A DNA stretch of 64,000 nt from Pontibacterium sinense (GCF_015209595.1 NZ_JADEYS010000023.1:1-64000), one strand, 5' to 3'. Counted from the stretch's first letter, positions 1 to 9,308 are shown. Notes: a model not told the origin generated them from the sequence alone. A program made the numbers and translations.

Positions 1-10
1 TATGAGAGAG

Positions 11-41
11 AACCCCAGTTGCGATGCAGCTGGGGTTTTTT
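11..41 (+). terminator. Rho-independent terminator of an off-window gene
   Basis: The arms AACCCCAG and CTGGGGTT enclose an inner TGC/GCA pairing and are followed by a run of T. The structure reads on the plus strand, so it most likely ends a gene lying to the left of the window. No coding sequence of that gene is visible here. Confidence 0.8.
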
Positions 42-94
42 CGTTATGGCCGGAGATCAAAACGGCCGCGCACTGCGTGCTCCCATCTTAATGT

Positions 95-212
95 AGGGTT
101 GTCTTCAGGCAACCAGGCAGGCGTCAGCATGCCTTCTGCCAATCACCTTACTTCTGAACTCGAACAAGTCATCCGCGCTTAACTAAAGCGCTGATCGCCT
201 AAAGACAACCCT
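95..212. repeat. Inverted repeat pair in the gene-free left end
   Basis: AGGGTTGTCTTCAGGC (95-110) is mirrored by GCCTAAAGACAACCCT (197-212) with one mismatch over 16 bases. The roughly 86 bases between the arms hold a smaller hairpin, GCGCTT/AAGCGC, near 175-191. No transposase and no clear target-site duplication flank the arms. The unit could be a small non-autonomous element, a structured RNA or a degraded remnant. The rest of 46-597 holds only weak overlapping frames on both strands and the sdhE leader; I see no supported gene there. Confidence 0.5.
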
Positions 213-456
213 GCAGGGTAAGCTTGCTAAGCTCTTATTGTGTAGGTCATCAATCTTCCGTACCCTCAGCTGCAACATTACAACAGTTGTGATTCGCAGA
301 GATCGATGGGTGGGGATAAGCTGGTCAGCGCCTGCTGTGTATAAGGTTCTGATGTTACGCCTCAGTTGCTTGGATAGTCCCAAACGAATACATGGCGCCC
401 CTACCAATGTCCCGTTTATCGATTCGTTGTCAGGGAGCAACAATGGTCAGAAAATC

Positions 457-465
457 TGCTAAAAT
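457..465 (+). promoter_or_regulatory. Candidate extended -10 promoter for sdhE-ygfX
   Basis: TGCTAAAAT matches an extended -10 element (TGn followed by a TATAAT-like hexamer). No convincing -35 lies at normal spacing. It would give a leader of about 125 bases before sdhE. Confidence 0.35.
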
Positions 466-498
466 GCGCCCTGCGATGCGTGACAAAGGTTTATCTGT

Positions 499-526
499 AT
501 AGGTATGACAATCGTCATTTACCTAT
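499..526 (+). promoter_or_regulatory. Stem-loop in the sdhE leader
   Basis: ATAGGTATGAC pairs with GTCATTTACCTAT across an AATC loop, leaving a two-base TT bulge. It lies about 70 bases upstream of the sdhE start and is not followed by a T run, so it is not a terminator. It could be an operator or a leader RNA hairpin; the role is unknown. Confidence 0.4.
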
Positions 527-597
527 GTCGTATCTATTGGCATTGTGTATCCGGATCGACCTTTGATGTAACTGCTGATGTTGGAAGGTTAGTGTAA

Positions 598-852
598 ATG
601 TATAGCGAAGAAGATATTCGTCGTTTGGCGTGGCAAAGCCGTCGAGGCATGCTTGAACTGGACGTGCTGTTTGTACCGTTCGTAAAGGAAGCTTTTCGTG
701 ACTTGGCGTCCGATGATCAGGACCGGTTTGTTAAACTGCTGGAATGTGAAGATCAGGACCTGTTTCTCTGGTTGATGGAACGGGAAGTTCCTGCTGACCC
801 AGATATTCAACGCATCGTTCGAATTATTCTGGACCGTGTTCAGCCCCATTGA
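598..852 (+). CDS. sdhE: SdhE, FAD assembly factor for succinate dehydrogenase
   Basis: This small soluble protein of 84 residues belongs to the SdhE/YgfY (CptB) family, which promotes covalent attachment of FAD to the flavoprotein subunits of succinate dehydrogenase and fumarate reductase. The N-terminal part RRLAWQSRRGMLELD contains the family's RGM/ELD surface, and the acidic, Trp-rich C-terminal half is typical. The length is normal. GGAAGG lies about 8-12 bases before the ATG. The next gene, ygfX, begins inside the sdhE 3' end, so the two are translationally coupled. This pairing and the nearby nadB are conserved in gammaproteobacteria. Confidence 0.93.
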   Translation: MYSEEDIRRLAWQSRRGMLELDVLFVPFVKEAFRDLASDDQDRFVKLLECEDQDLFLWLMEREVPADPDIQRIVRIILDRVQPH

Positions 853-1285
853 GTTTAACCTCACTCCCTCGCGCTCTCTGATATATCTGATATTAGGGAG
901 CCATACTCTTGTCTTGATTAGCCTCTACCTCGCTCAATTAGAGCCGTTTGTCCGGACGATGCTGATAGCGTTCACGTTGTTGTCATTGGCGTTGCATGTC
1001 CACAGATACGGTTCGAGTAATTACCGTAATCGAATCAACGCACTTAGATGGAATGCGGATCGGCAGGAGATCTCTTTCAGGCGGGATGAGCGGTGGTTGG
1101 CTGTGGATAAAATAGATAGCGCAGTGGTTCTGCCCTACGCGGTCGTATTGCGGTTGAAGACAGAAGGTTATCTATTGCCGCAATCGTTAGTGGTGATGTT
1201 CGATGGGTTACCAGAGGCTGAATTTAGACGCTTGAGAGTGCTTGCCTTGCACGGGGCTTACGTTAAAGCCCCTGATGGAGTCTAA
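836..1285 (+). CDS. ygfX: YgfX-family inner membrane protein
   Basis: This 149-residue protein is encoded directly behind sdhE and overlaps it by 17 bases from a GTG start. Two hydrophobic segments in residues 12-55 form a membrane hairpin, followed by a soluble tail with the repeated W-x-h pattern typical of YgfX (also called CptA). E. coli CptA has been described as a toxin-like partner of SdhE/CptB, but that role is contested. Here only family membership and coupling to sdhE are supported. The stop lies 7 bases from the stop of the convergent nadB, with no terminator between. Confidence 0.7.
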   Translation: MFSPIEFNLTPSRSLIYLILGSHTLVLISLYLAQLEPFVRTMLIAFTLLSLALHVHRYGSSNYRNRINALRWNADRQEISFRRDERWLAVDKIDSAVVLPYAVVLRLKTEGYLLPQSLVVMFDGLPEAEFRRLRVLALHGAYVKAPDGV

Positions 1286-1292
1286 GCTACGC

Positions 1293-2888
1293 TTAACGCC
1301 ACTGAAAGTTAACAGGAGTGAGAATCGTATCCCGGGCTTCGGGTGCTTCGTCCGGGTAGTCGAGTGTATAGTTAAGGCCGCGGCTTTCCTGACGCAACAT
1401 GGCTGAGCGGATGATCAGGTCTGCTACCATTGCCAGGTTTCGGAGTTCAAGCAGGTCTTTACTGATTTTATAGTTGCTGTAGTACTCACTGATCTCCAGA
1501 AGCAGCAGATCTACGCGGTGTTTGGCTCTCTGCAGGCGCTTATTGGTCCGGACGATACCCACGTAATCCCACATAAAGCGACGTAGCTCATCCCAGTTAT
1601 GGGAGATAATAACGTCTTCATCTGAGTCGGTTACCTGGCTTTCATCCCAATCCGGAATATGGATCTGCTCTCTGGTGTTTGAGAATGTTTCACCGATATG
1701 AATAGCGGCAGAACGTGCGTATACCAGACATTCCAGCAGTGAGTTACTCGCAAGTCGATTTGCCCCATGGAGTCCGGTGAACGCGGTCTCTCCAATGGCA
1801 TATAGCCCTGGTAGATCGGTCATACCTGTCTCATCGGTCATGACACCACCGCAGGTATAGTGAGCTGCCGGTACGACAGGGATAGGCTCCTCTGTGATAT
1901 CGATACCCAATTTCATACAACGTTTATAGATGGTTGGAAAGTGGGAGCGGATGAAGTCAGCCGGCTTGTGTGAAATATCAAGAAACAGACAGTCTGCTCC
2001 TAAGCGTTTCATCTCGTGGTCGATCGCACGGGCTACGATATCACGGGGTGCCAGTTCTTCACGGGGATCAAAACGGTCCATAAAACGGGTGCCATCAGGC
2101 AGCAATAGTTTTCCGCCTTCACCGCGTACCGCTTCAGTAATCAGAAACGATTTGGCTTGAGGATGGTACAAGCAGGTCGGATGAAACTGGTTAAACTCCA
2201 TATTGGCCACCCGGCAACCTGCACGCCAGGCCATCGCAATACCATCACCCGTTGACCCATCTGAATTGCTTGTGTAGAGATAGCTTTTTGAGGCACCGCC
2301 AGTTGCTAGTACGACATTTTGGGCTTCAAAGACCTCAACGTGCCCGCTTTTGCAGTTGAGAGCGTACGCGCCGATGCAGCGATTATCTGCCAGACGCAGT
2401 TTGGTTCGAGTGACTAAGTCGACGGCGGTGTAGTGTTCGAAAAGGCTAATATTTTCAGCCGCCATCGCTTTTTCGATGAGTGTACGTTGCATCGCTTTGC
2501 CGGTCGCATCAGCTGCGTGAATGATGCGACGATGGGAGTGGCCGCCCTCTTTAGTCAGGTGATGTTCACCATCTGCTTTAGTAAAAGGGACGCCCTGTTC
2601 AATCAACCACTCGATACTTTCACGTCCGTGTTGAACCGTAAAATCGACGGCGTCAGGGTGGCTTAACCAGGAACCGGCGATCATCGTATCTTCACTGTGT
2701 TGCTGCTCACAGTCTTTGTCATCAAGTACTGCGGCTATGCCGCCTTGGGCTAGCCAGGTTGAGCCACTTTTAAGATCACCTTTACTCAGCACGGCAATTT
2801 TCATCTCAGGGGCCAGGTGTAACGCAAGGGTCAAACCTGCAGCGCCGCTGCCAACAATAAGTACGTCGTATTGGTGAGTAATTGCCAT
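1293..2888 (-). CDS. nadB: L-aspartate oxidase
   Basis: NadB oxidises L-aspartate to iminoaspartate with FAD, the first step of NAD synthesis; NadA then makes quinolinate. The 531-residue protein has the N-terminal dinucleotide-binding motif [12 protein letters not shown] (about residues 12-23). The substrate and FAD loops GSTWLAQGG and [15 protein letters not shown] are present, as is the C-terminal helical domain shared with succinate dehydrogenase and fumarate reductase flavoproteins. Length matches E. coli NadB (540). The reverse-strand Shine-Dalgarno AAGGAAG precedes the ATG. It is divergent from rpoE, the usual arrangement in Pseudomonas and E. coli. Confidence 0.97.
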   Translation of the reverse strand: MAITHQYDVLIVGSGAAGLTLALHLAPEMKIAVLSKGDLKSGSTWLAQGGIAAVLDDKDCEQQHSEDTMIAGSWLSHPDAVDFTVQHGRESIEWLIEQGVPFTKADGEHHLTKEGGHSHRRIIHAADATGKAMQRTLIEKAMAAENISLFEHYTAVDLVTRTKLRLADNRCIGAYALNCKSGHVEVFEAQNVVLATGGASKSYLYTSNSDGSTGDGIAMAWRAGCRVANMEFNQFHPTCLYHPQAKSFLITEAVRGEGGKLLLPDGTRFMDRFDPREELAPRDIVARAIDHEMKRLGADCLFLDISHKPADFIRSHFPTIYKRCMKLGIDITEEPIPVVPAAHYTCGGVMTDETGMTDLPGLYAIGETAFTGLHGANRLASNSLLECLVYARSAAIHIGETFSNTREQIHIPDWDESQVTDSDEDVIISHNWDELRRFMWDYVGIVRTNKRLQRAKHRVDLLLLEISEYYSNYKISKDLLELRNLAMVADLIIRSAMLRQESRGLNYTLDYPDEAPEARDTILTPVNFQWR

Positions 2889-2994
2889 GCTCGGTGAGCT
2901 TCCTTTATCGTAACTAATACTTTGGTTTCAATTATGCCTGAATCTTTGATAATTGGGGATTTTCCCTCAATTTCAATTTTTTTTACGGCATTGG

Positions 2995-3022
2995 GAACTA
3001 ACCTTTTTTAAGGTGTTCATAG
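2995..3022 (+). promoter_or_regulatory. Possible sigma-E-type promoter for rpoE
   Basis: GAACTA followed after 16 bases by TCATAG resembles the sigma-E/AlgU pattern (GAACTT, 16-17 bases, TCTGA). Autoregulation of rpoE is known in the family. The match is imperfect, particularly in the -10 half, so this is a weak candidate. Confidence 0.3.
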
Positions 3023-3158
3023 AGTGTAGTTCGGAACACTCTGTGGATATGAGGTTGCAATGAAGTAGTAGGTAAAAAATACTTTAAGTATCTGTAGTCG
3101 GGATAACAGGCTACATTTAGCCTCAACAAGGAAATATTAACAGAGATAAGGACCGAGA

Positions 3159-3746
3159 GTGTCGAACGAAAGCCAGGCAGAAATAGATCAACAGCTTGTT
3201 GCCCGTGTGCAGGCCGGTGATAAGAGAGCTTTCGACCTATTGGTGAAAAAGTATCAGCACAAGATTGTAGGGCTGATCGGTCGTTATGTGTATGACCAGC
3301 ACGAAGCGTTGGATGTTGCTCAGGAAGCGTTTATTAAAGCTTACAGGGCATTGCCAAAATTCCGTGGAGACAGTGCGTTTTATACGTGGTTATACCGCAT
3401 AGCAATCAATACGGCGAAAAATCATCTGGTTGCAAAAGGTCGGCGTCCACCTGATGTGGATGTTGCTGTTGAAGATGCACATCACTTTGAAGGCGCGAAC
3501 GATTTAAAGGATATCGAGAATCCCGAGAATCAGCTTTATCGTGATGAGCTGGAACGCGTCGTGAAAAAGGCGTTGGACCGACTGCCGGAAGATCTGCGTG
3601 TGGCGTTAACTCTGCGTGAGTTTGAGGGACTCAGCTATGAGGATATCGCCAGCGTAATGGACTGCCCGGTGGGAACGGTAAGATCACGTATCTTCCGTGC
3701 CCGAGAGGCAATTGATAAGGAGATTGTGCCATTAATGGCAATGTAG
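3159..3746 (+). CDS. rpoE: RNA polymerase sigma factor RpoE (AlgU)
   Basis: This extracytoplasmic-function sigma factor for envelope stress has 195 residues. Region 2 spans about residues 20-95, with the core-binding and -10 recognition helices (DLLVKKYQHKIVGLIGRYV, AFIKAYRALPKFRG, FYTWLYRIAINTAKNHL). Region 4 is at 130-190 (LPEDLRVALTLREFEGLSYEDIA, VGTVRSRIFRAREAI). The length is that of AlgU and RpoE. The start is GTG with AAGGA 6 bases upstream. It heads the operon rpoE-rseA-rseC-mucD and is divergent from nadB. Its activity should be controlled by the downstream RseA-like anti-sigma factor. Confidence 0.97.
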   Translation: MSNESQAEIDQQLVARVQAGDKRAFDLLVKKYQHKIVGLIGRYVYDQHEALDVAQEAFIKAYRALPKFRGDSAFYTWLYRIAINTAKNHLVAKGRRPPDVDVAVEDAHHFEGANDLKDIENPENQLYRDELERVVKKALDRLPEDLRVALTLREFEGLSYEDIASVMDCPVGTVRSRIFRAREAIDKEIVPLMAM

Positions 3747-3786
3747 GTTTTTGGGGTAGAGACTGGGAAAGTTTGAGGTAGGGTTT

Positions 3787-4632
3787 ATGACTGATCGATC
3801 CATCGAATCAGTGTCCGCATTGATGGACGGTGAGGTGGCAGACTTTGAGTTAAGGCGCACGCTGGATAAAGTTGCTGAGGATTCTGAAGCATCTGAACGG
3901 TGGCGTAGATACCATATCGCACGCTCAGCAATGAGAGGCGAAACAGTTACTGCAACTGAGATTGATCTCAGCAGTTCTGTTATGGCAGCGCTTGATGAAG
4001 AAGAGCCACTGATACCGGAAGTACCTGCGACTACAACTGAACAGAAAACCTCCAGAACACACGAGTTGTTCTGGAAGCCGTTAACCAGCATGGCCGTGGC
4101 TGCATCAGTCACTGCAGCGGTGATTTTTGGCGCACAGAACTTTGGCCAAACAGCTCCGGCGCAATTGGTTGATAACCGACCAGATTATGTACTGCCTGGT
4201 GCAGTAAACTCTGGTGACTATGTGCGAGCGCAGTTGGGTAATCGTGTTTCGTTGACCAATAATCGTGAAACAACAGAGCCGGAAATCATCCGTTTATCGC
4301 AAGGGTTGTCTCGGTATATTAATCAGCACAAGCATATGCTGACGTCGCAGAAGCCTGTATGGAACGCCGAGTGGTTGCCAAAAGGTTTCAGCAATGTGCG
4401 TCACGAAGTGATGCCCGATGCGGAAGTGATGGTGTTTTCCGACGGCCGAAACTCGTTCTCTGTTTGTGTGGAACGGTTGGGTCGTGAGTCTGTGCCACAA
4501 GGTGTAGCGCAGTCAGATACTATGGTTGCGGTAGCCAAGCGTATGGACAGTCACTTTGTTACTGTTGTTGGCGATGTGCCACTGATGATTGCAGAACGTA
4601 TAGCGTCGTCTGTATCACCGAAACGGCTGTAA
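3787..4632 (+). CDS. rseA: RseA/MucA anti-sigma factor fused to an RseB C-terminal domain
   Basis: Residues 1-75 form a cytoplasmic anti-sigma domain of the RseA/MucA type (SVSALMDGEVADFELRR, then WRRYHIARSAMRGE). One membrane segment lies at about 97-116. A periplasmic linker follows, including RLSQGLSRYINQHK, which resembles the periplasmic tail of MucA. The last 90 residues (about 192-281) look like the small C-terminal domain of RseB/MucB: WLPKGF, then VFSDGRNSFSVCVE, then VTVVGDVPLMIAERIASSV. Family RseA/MucA proteins are about 195-216 residues and RseB is a separate protein of over 300. Here the large lipid-binding N-terminal RseB domain is missing and no separate rseB exists before rseC. 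The reading frame is intact, so this is a true fusion in the sequence as given. The anti-sigma role is well supported; the meaning of the fused domain is inferred. Confidence 0.85.
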   Translation: MTDRSIESVSALMDGEVADFELRRTLDKVAEDSEASERWRRYHIARSAMRGETVTATEIDLSSSVMAALDEEEPLIPEVPATTTEQKTSRTHELFWKPLTSMAVAASVTAAVIFGAQNFGQTAPAQLVDNRPDYVLPGAVNSGDYVRAQLGNRVSLTNNRETTEPEIIRLSQGLSRYINQHKHMLTSQKPVWNAEWLPKGFSNVRHEVMPDAEVMVFSDGRNSFSVCVERLGRESVPQGVAQSDTMVAVAKRMDSHFVTVVGDVPLMIAERIASSVSPKRL

Positions 4633-4635
4633 TTT

Positions 4636-5070
4636 ATGCTTGAAGAATCAGGACGCGTCGTTGATGTTGATAGCGATGGCGTCTGGGTTGAAACAATCAA
4701 GATGAGTGCCTGTGCATCCTGCACCGCCCGCAGCGGATGTGGTCAGTCATTGCTGGCATCTGTCGGGCAAGGGAAGCGCTCGGTCATCTGTGTGGATAAC
4801 CCAAACCGGTTGCATGTTGCGGCCGATGATAATGTTGTTATTGGCATTGGTGAGAACGCGTTTATGCGAATCTCATTGTTGATATACCTTCTTCCTTTGT
4901 TGGCACTCTTTGCCGGTGCCGCGATTGCCAGTTCTCTCTCTCTGGGGGAGCCGGTGGTGATCGGGTGTGGATTGTTGGGGTTAACTGTAGGTCTGGTAGT
5001 GGTTCGTTATATCAGCCGGACGTATATGACATCCTGCAAGTACCATCCGGTGCTACTGAAAGTTGTCTGA
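4636..5070 (+). CDS. rseC: RseC/MucC, positive regulator of sigma-E
   Basis: This inner membrane protein of 144 residues belongs to the RseC/MucC family. The N-terminal soluble part carries the Cys cluster C26-x2-C29-x5-C35 (CASCTARSGC), the family's putative metal or redox site. Two adjacent membrane segments follow (about residues 77-120). It starts 3 bases after the rseA stop in the sigma-E operon. In E. coli RseC has a mild positive effect on sigma-E and also takes part in SoxR reduction; which role applies here cannot be told. Confidence 0.88.
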   Translation: MLEESGRVVDVDSDGVWVETIKMSACASCTARSGCGQSLLASVGQGKRSVICVDNPNRLHVAADDNVVIGIGENAFMRISLLIYLLPLLALFAGAAIASSLSLGEPVVIGCGLLGLTVGLVVVRYISRTYMTSCKYHPVLLKVV

Positions 5071-5107
5071 ACCCGCCTCTGTTATTTGTTAAGGAAAGGT
5101 CATTGTT

Positions 5108-6520
5108 ATGACGCATTCTACTCGCATTTTTCTGATCTCATTTGTTGCTTTTTTCTGGACATCGCTGGCACAGGCCGCCAGCTTGCCTGACTTCAAGGAT
5201 CTGGTAAAAGACACGTCCCCTGCGGTAGTGAATATCAGTACTGTTCAGGCCGCTTCTGAACGTGGACAGGGACCGTTGGGTCAGTTCCGTGGGCCTAATG
5301 GTGAAGAGATTCCTGAAATTTTTCGGCATTTCTTTCAGATGCCTGACATGGACAAAGGACCTCGACGTAAAACGCCGCAATCCTTGGGCTCGGGTTTTAT
5401 CATCAGTGATGATGGCTACATTCTGACTAATCACCACGTAGTGGATGGGGCGGATAAAGTTATTGTGCGTTTGTCTGACCGACGTGAATTGGAAGCTGAA
5501 GTGGTTGGCTCTGATAAACGTGCAGATATCGCGTTATTAAAAATAGACGCCGATCATTTGCCTACGGTTAGGTTGGGAAATTCCGACAAGATCGAGGTTG
5601 GTGAGTGGGTGCTTGCTATCGGTTCTCCGTTTGGCTTTGATCACAGTGTGACTGCGGGCATTGTCAGTGCGAAAGAACGTGCACTGGCCAATGAAACCTA
5701 TGTGCCTTTTATTCAGACGGATGTGGCAATCAATCCGGGTAACTCAGGTGGCCCGCTGTTCAATCTGGATGGTGAAGTTGTAGGGGTTAACTCGCAGATC
5801 TATACCCGCTCCGGTGGCTTCATGGGGTTGTCCTTTGCTATACCAATTGACGTGGCCATGGAAGTTGCAAATCAGCTGAAAGAGAAAGGTTTTGTGACTC
5901 GAGGCTGGTTAGGAGTGATTATTCAGGAAGTGAACAAAGACCTTGCGGAATCCTTCGGCCTGGACAAGCCAGCAGGTGCGCTGGTAGCAAAAGTACTGCC
6001 TGAAAGCCCTGCTGAGTCGTCTGGGCTACAAGAGGGTGATGTCATTCTCAAGTTCAACAATGTACCTGTAATTTTGTCATCTGATCTGCCTCACCAGGTC
6101 GGTCGGGTTAAGCCGGGCGCAAAAGTGAAAGTGAATGTGATGCGTGCCGGTAAACTGAGCAATATCTGGGTGACCATCGGTGAACTACCCAGTGAAAAGG
6201 ATTTGGCAAAAGTTGGCACGTCACAGAAAGAACGTGATGATTCTAATCGCCTGAACTTAGTTGTTTCGGAACTGGACGATAACCGTAAGCAGAAGTGGAA
6301 CTTGAGCAGTGGTGTTGTTGTGCGTCGTGTTATGCAAGGCGCAGGATCAGATGCGGGCCTGATGGTGGGTGATATTATTACTATGCTTAATCGGCAGCAG
6401 ATCGAGACAGTTTCCGACTTTGAAGAAGCGACACGCAGCTTGCCAGAGAACAGGGCAGTACCTATGCGGATAGTTCGTCGTGGAAGCCCACTGTTTATTC
6501 CGTTAAAGCTTCAGCAGTAG
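5108..6520 (+). CDS. mucD: Periplasmic serine protease MucD (DegP-like)
   Basis: MucD is a periplasmic HtrA-family protease and chaperone that removes misfolded envelope proteins. The 470-residue precursor has a signal peptide cut after AQA (residue 23). A trypsin-like domain carries the catalytic triad H110 (TNHHVVDG), D140 (RADIALLK) and S213 (GNSGGP). Two PDZ domains follow (about 260-355 and 375-465). The length equals Pseudomonas MucD. It is the last gene of the sigma-E operon and is followed by a strong terminator, so its dose should follow sigma-E activity. Confidence 0.95.
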   Translation: MTHSTRIFLISFVAFFWTSLAQAASLPDFKDLVKDTSPAVVNISTVQAASERGQGPLGQFRGPNGEEIPEIFRHFFQMPDMDKGPRRKTPQSLGSGFIISDDGYILTNHHVVDGADKVIVRLSDRRELEAEVVGSDKRADIALLKIDADHLPTVRLGNSDKIEVGEWVLAIGSPFGFDHSVTAGIVSAKERALANETYVPFIQTDVAINPGNSGGPLFNLDGEVVGVNSQIYTRSGGFMGLSFAIPIDVAMEVANQLKEKGFVTRGWLGVIIQEVNKDLAESFGLDKPAGALVAKVLPESPAESSGLQEGDVILKFNNVPVILSSDLPHQVGRVKPGAKVKVNVMRAGKLSNIWVTIGELPSEKDLAKVGTSQKERDDSNRLNLVVSELDDNRKQKWNLSSGVVVRRVMQGAGSDAGLMVGDIITMLNRQQIETVSDFEEATRSLPENRAVPMRIVRRGSPLFIPLKLQQ

Positions 6521-6560
6521 CCACTAGGGCTGATGCCTTAGCCAGATTTAAGCACTAAGG

Positions 6561-6585
6561 AAAAGGGGCTCTGGGCCCCTTTTTA
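6561..6585 (+). terminator. Terminator after mucD
   Basis: AAAAGGGGC pairs with GCCCCTTTT around a short loop, followed by T residues. It closes the sigma-E operon and separates it from lepA. Confidence 0.85.
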
Positions 6586-6673
6586 CGTTTTTGAAGATTA
6601 ATGGCCGCAGTGCGGTAAATACGGTAAACTTGCCGCCTTTCAAGCGATTCTGAACAGCAATGGTAGCCAACAC

Positions 6674-8473
6674 GTGAGCAACCTCGATCACATTCGAAAT
6701 TTTTCCATCATCGCCCATATCGACCATGGTAAGTCTACCTTGGCCGATCGTTTTATCCAGACCTGTGGTGGCCTGTCCGCCCGTGAAATGGAGGCTCAGG
6801 TTCTCGATTCAATGGACCTGGAGCGCGAACGAGGCATCACCATCAAAGCTCAGAGTGTGACTCTGGATTACCATGCTAAGGATGGAAAAACCTATCAGCT
6901 GAACTTCATTGATACACCGGGGCACGTGGACTTCTCGTACGAAGTATCCCGTTCTTTGGCGGCGTGCGAAGGCGCGCTGTTGGTTGTTGATGCTGCGCAG
7001 GGTGTTGAAGCGCAATCGGTTGCTAACTGTTACACCGCAATTGAGCAAGGTTTGGAAGTACTGCCGGTCCTTAACAAGATGGACTTGCCTCAGGCCGATC
7101 CAGACCGCGTACGTGTAGAGATCGAAGAAGTGATCGGTATCGATGCGACCGAAGCGGTGGCGTGTTCCGCTAAAAGTGGTTTAGGTATTGAGGACGTTCT
7201 GGAGGCGTTGGTAGAGAGCATTCCTGCGCCAGAAGGTGATGTTAACGCACCGTTGCAAGCGTTGATCATCGATTCGTGGTTCGATAATTATCTTGGCGTT
7301 GTCTCTCTGGTACGTGTGGTACAAGGTACTTTGCGTAAGAAAGACAAAATTTTGGTGAAGTCTACAGGTCAGAACTACGGTATCGATTCTGTAGGTATCT
7401 TCACGCCAAAACGCCAGGAAACCGGCATTCTGCAGGCAGGTGAAGTAGGCTATGTTGTTGCGGGTATCAAGGATATCCACGGTGCACCGGTTGGTGACAC
7501 ACTGACACATAACAAAACCCCTGATGTAGAAGAGTTGCCGGGTTTCCAGAAGGTTCAGCCCCAGGTCTATGCCGGGTTGTTCCCAACCAGTTCTGATGAC
7601 TATAACGATTTCCGTGAAGCGCTGGATAAGCTGACGTTGAACGATGCTTCGTTATTCTTCGAACCGGAAACGTCTGATGCGCTGGGTTTCGGTTTCCGTT
7701 GTGGCTTCCTGGGGATGCTTCATATGGAGATCATCCAGGAACGTTTGGAACGTGAATATAACCTTGATCTGATCACTACTGCGCCTACTGTAATCTACGA
7801 AGTAGAGATGCAAAATGGCGATGTGGTTCATATAGATAGCCCTTCTAAACTGCCGGACCCGGGTTCGATTGTTGATATGCGGGAGCCAATCGTTCAGGCG
7901 AATATACTGGTTCCGCAGGATTACCTGGGACCGGTTATTGGCTTGTGTGTAGATAAACGCGGCATGCAGAAAAATATGCAGTATGTCGGTAATCAGGTTC
8001 AGGTGACCTATGAGCTGCCGATGGCAGAAGTGGTACTGGATTTCTTCGATCGCCTGAAGTCGGTCAGCCGGGGATATGCGTCACTGGAGTATAACTTTGT
8101 GCGCTTTGAATCGGCTAAACTCGTACGCATGGATATTCTGATTAATGGTGACAAAGTCGATGCATTGGCCGTCATCTTGCACCGGGATAATTCTCAGTAT
8201 CGTGGCCGTCAATTGTGCGAAAAGATGAAAGAATTGATTCCACGTCAGATGTTCGATGTTGCGATTCAGGCGGCATTGGGTGGCAAAATTATCGCACGTA
8301 CTACCGTTAAAGCGTTGCGTAAAAACGTATTAGCAAAATGTTACGGTGGTGACGTCAGCCGTAAGAAAAAGCTGCTGGCGAAGCAGAAAGAAGGTAAGAA
8401 ACGTATGAAGCAGGTGGGTAGTGTAGAAATCCCACAAGATGCGTTCCTGGCCGTGCTGAAAGTGGACAATTAA
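6674..8473 (+). CDS. lepA: Elongation factor 4 (LepA)
   Basis: LepA is a ribosome-associated GTPase that acts on stalled or misplaced translocation states and influences initiation. The protein has 599 residues, the same as E. coli. It has the G1 motif HIDHGKST, G2/G3 ([13 protein letters not shown]), G4 NKMD, domains resembling EF-G II, III and V, and the LepA-specific C-terminal domain ending with [25 protein letters not shown]. The start is GTG; the family alignment ([21 protein letters not shown]) favours it although no strong Shine-Dalgarno is visible. It heads the lepA-lepB-rnc-era-recO-pdxJ-acpS operon. Confidence 0.97.
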   Translation: MSNLDHIRNFSIIAHIDHGKSTLADRFIQTCGGLSAREMEAQVLDSMDLERERGITIKAQSVTLDYHAKDGKTYQLNFIDTPGHVDFSYEVSRSLAACEGALLVVDAAQGVEAQSVANCYTAIEQGLEVLPVLNKMDLPQADPDRVRVEIEEVIGIDATEAVACSAKSGLGIEDVLEALVESIPAPEGDVNAPLQALIIDSWFDNYLGVVSLVRVVQGTLRKKDKILVKSTGQNYGIDSVGIFTPKRQETGILQAGEVGYVVAGIKDIHGAPVGDTLTHNKTPDVEELPGFQKVQPQVYAGLFPTSSDDYNDFREALDKLTLNDASLFFEPETSDALGFGFRCGFLGMLHMEIIQERLEREYNLDLITTAPTVIYEVEMQNGDVVHIDSPSKLPDPGSIVDMREPIVQANILVPQDYLGPVIGLCVDKRGMQKNMQYVGNQVQVTYELPMAEVVLDFFDRLKSVSRGYASLEYNFVRFESAKLVRMDILINGDKVDALAVILHRDNSQYRGRQLCEKMKELIPRQMFDVAIQAALGGKIIARTTVKALRKNVLAKCYGGDVSRKKKLLAKQKEGKKRMKQVGSVEIPQDAFLAVLKVDN

Positions 8474-8482
8474 GGACATCTC

Positions 8483-9295
8483 ATGGATTTCGATTTTGCA
8501 CTGCTGCTCGTTATTGCTACAGCGGTTTGTGGAATTATATGGCTGTACGACAAGGTTCTTCTGGCACCGAAGCGTCGGGTGACGCTGGAAAAAGCAGAAG
8601 CTCAGGCGGCAGGTGCATTACCGGAAGACGTAGTCGCAAAGATCACCCATGAACCCGGCTGGGTTGATACCGGACGGTCGATGTTTCCTGTGCTATTTAT
8701 AGTGCTGGTTTTACGTTCTTTCCTCGTCGAACCGTTTCAGATTCCGTCAGGTTCTATGTTGCCCACGCTGCAGATTGGCGACTTTATTCTGGTCAACAAA
8801 TACCACTATGGTATTCGTTTACCCGTCTCGAATACCAAAGTGATGTCGCTGAACGATCCAAAGCGCGGTGATGTGGCGGTATTCCGTTATCCCAAACAGC
8901 CAAATATTAACTATATTAAGAGGGTTATCGGCCTGCCGGGTGACCGGGTTGCTTATGTGAACAAAACCCTCTACATCAACGGTGAGGCTCAGTCTCAGGA
9001 ACTGTTAGCTCAGTTACCGCCGAACCGGCCTCAACGCTTGGTGATGCAGGAAAGCCTGGGTGATGTGCAGCACCAGATTTTCCGCGATGTGAACCGTAAG
9101 GGCATTGTGGGAGAATGGGTTGTTCCAGAAGGTCATTATTTCATGGTTGGCGACAATCGTGACAATAGTAATGATGGTCGTTACTGGGGGTTTGTGCCGG
9201 ATGAACTACTGGTAGGTAAAGCATTTGCAGTATGGATGCATTGGGAATCTTTCCTCAGCATTCCAGACTTCGGTGATGCCCGAGCGATTAATTAA
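8483..9295 (+). CDS. lepB: Signal peptidase I
   Basis: LepB removes signal peptides from exported proteins at the outer face of the inner membrane, using a Ser/Lys dyad. The protein has 270 residues with two N-terminal membrane segments (about 3-22 and 66-84). The nucleophile is S91 in PSGSMLPTL and the general base is K146 in YIKRVIGLPGD, the same numbering as in E. coli. The C-terminal box GDNRDNSNDGRYWGFV is present. It starts 9 bases after lepA, as in Pseudomonas and E. coli, and leads into the DUF4845 gene. Confidence 0.97.
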   Translation: MDFDFALLLVIATAVCGIIWLYDKVLLAPKRRVTLEKAEAQAAGALPEDVVAKITHEPGWVDTGRSMFPVLFIVLVLRSFLVEPFQIPSGSMLPTLQIGDFILVNKYHYGIRLPVSNTKVMSLNDPKRGDVAVFRYPKQPNINYIKRVIGLPGDRVAYVNKTLYINGEAQSQELLAQLPPNRPQRLVMQESLGDVQHQIFRDVNRKGIVGEWVVPEGHYFMVGDNRDNSNDGRYWGFVPDELLVGKAFAVWMHWESFLSIPDFGDARAIN

Positions 9296-9308
9296 CAAGG
9301 AGGATGGA

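Noticed and set aside
183-462. Overlapping small frames on both strands in the left gap
   Set aside because: Neither has a convincing ribosome binding site or recognisable sequence, and both are random-looking; kept as gene-free.
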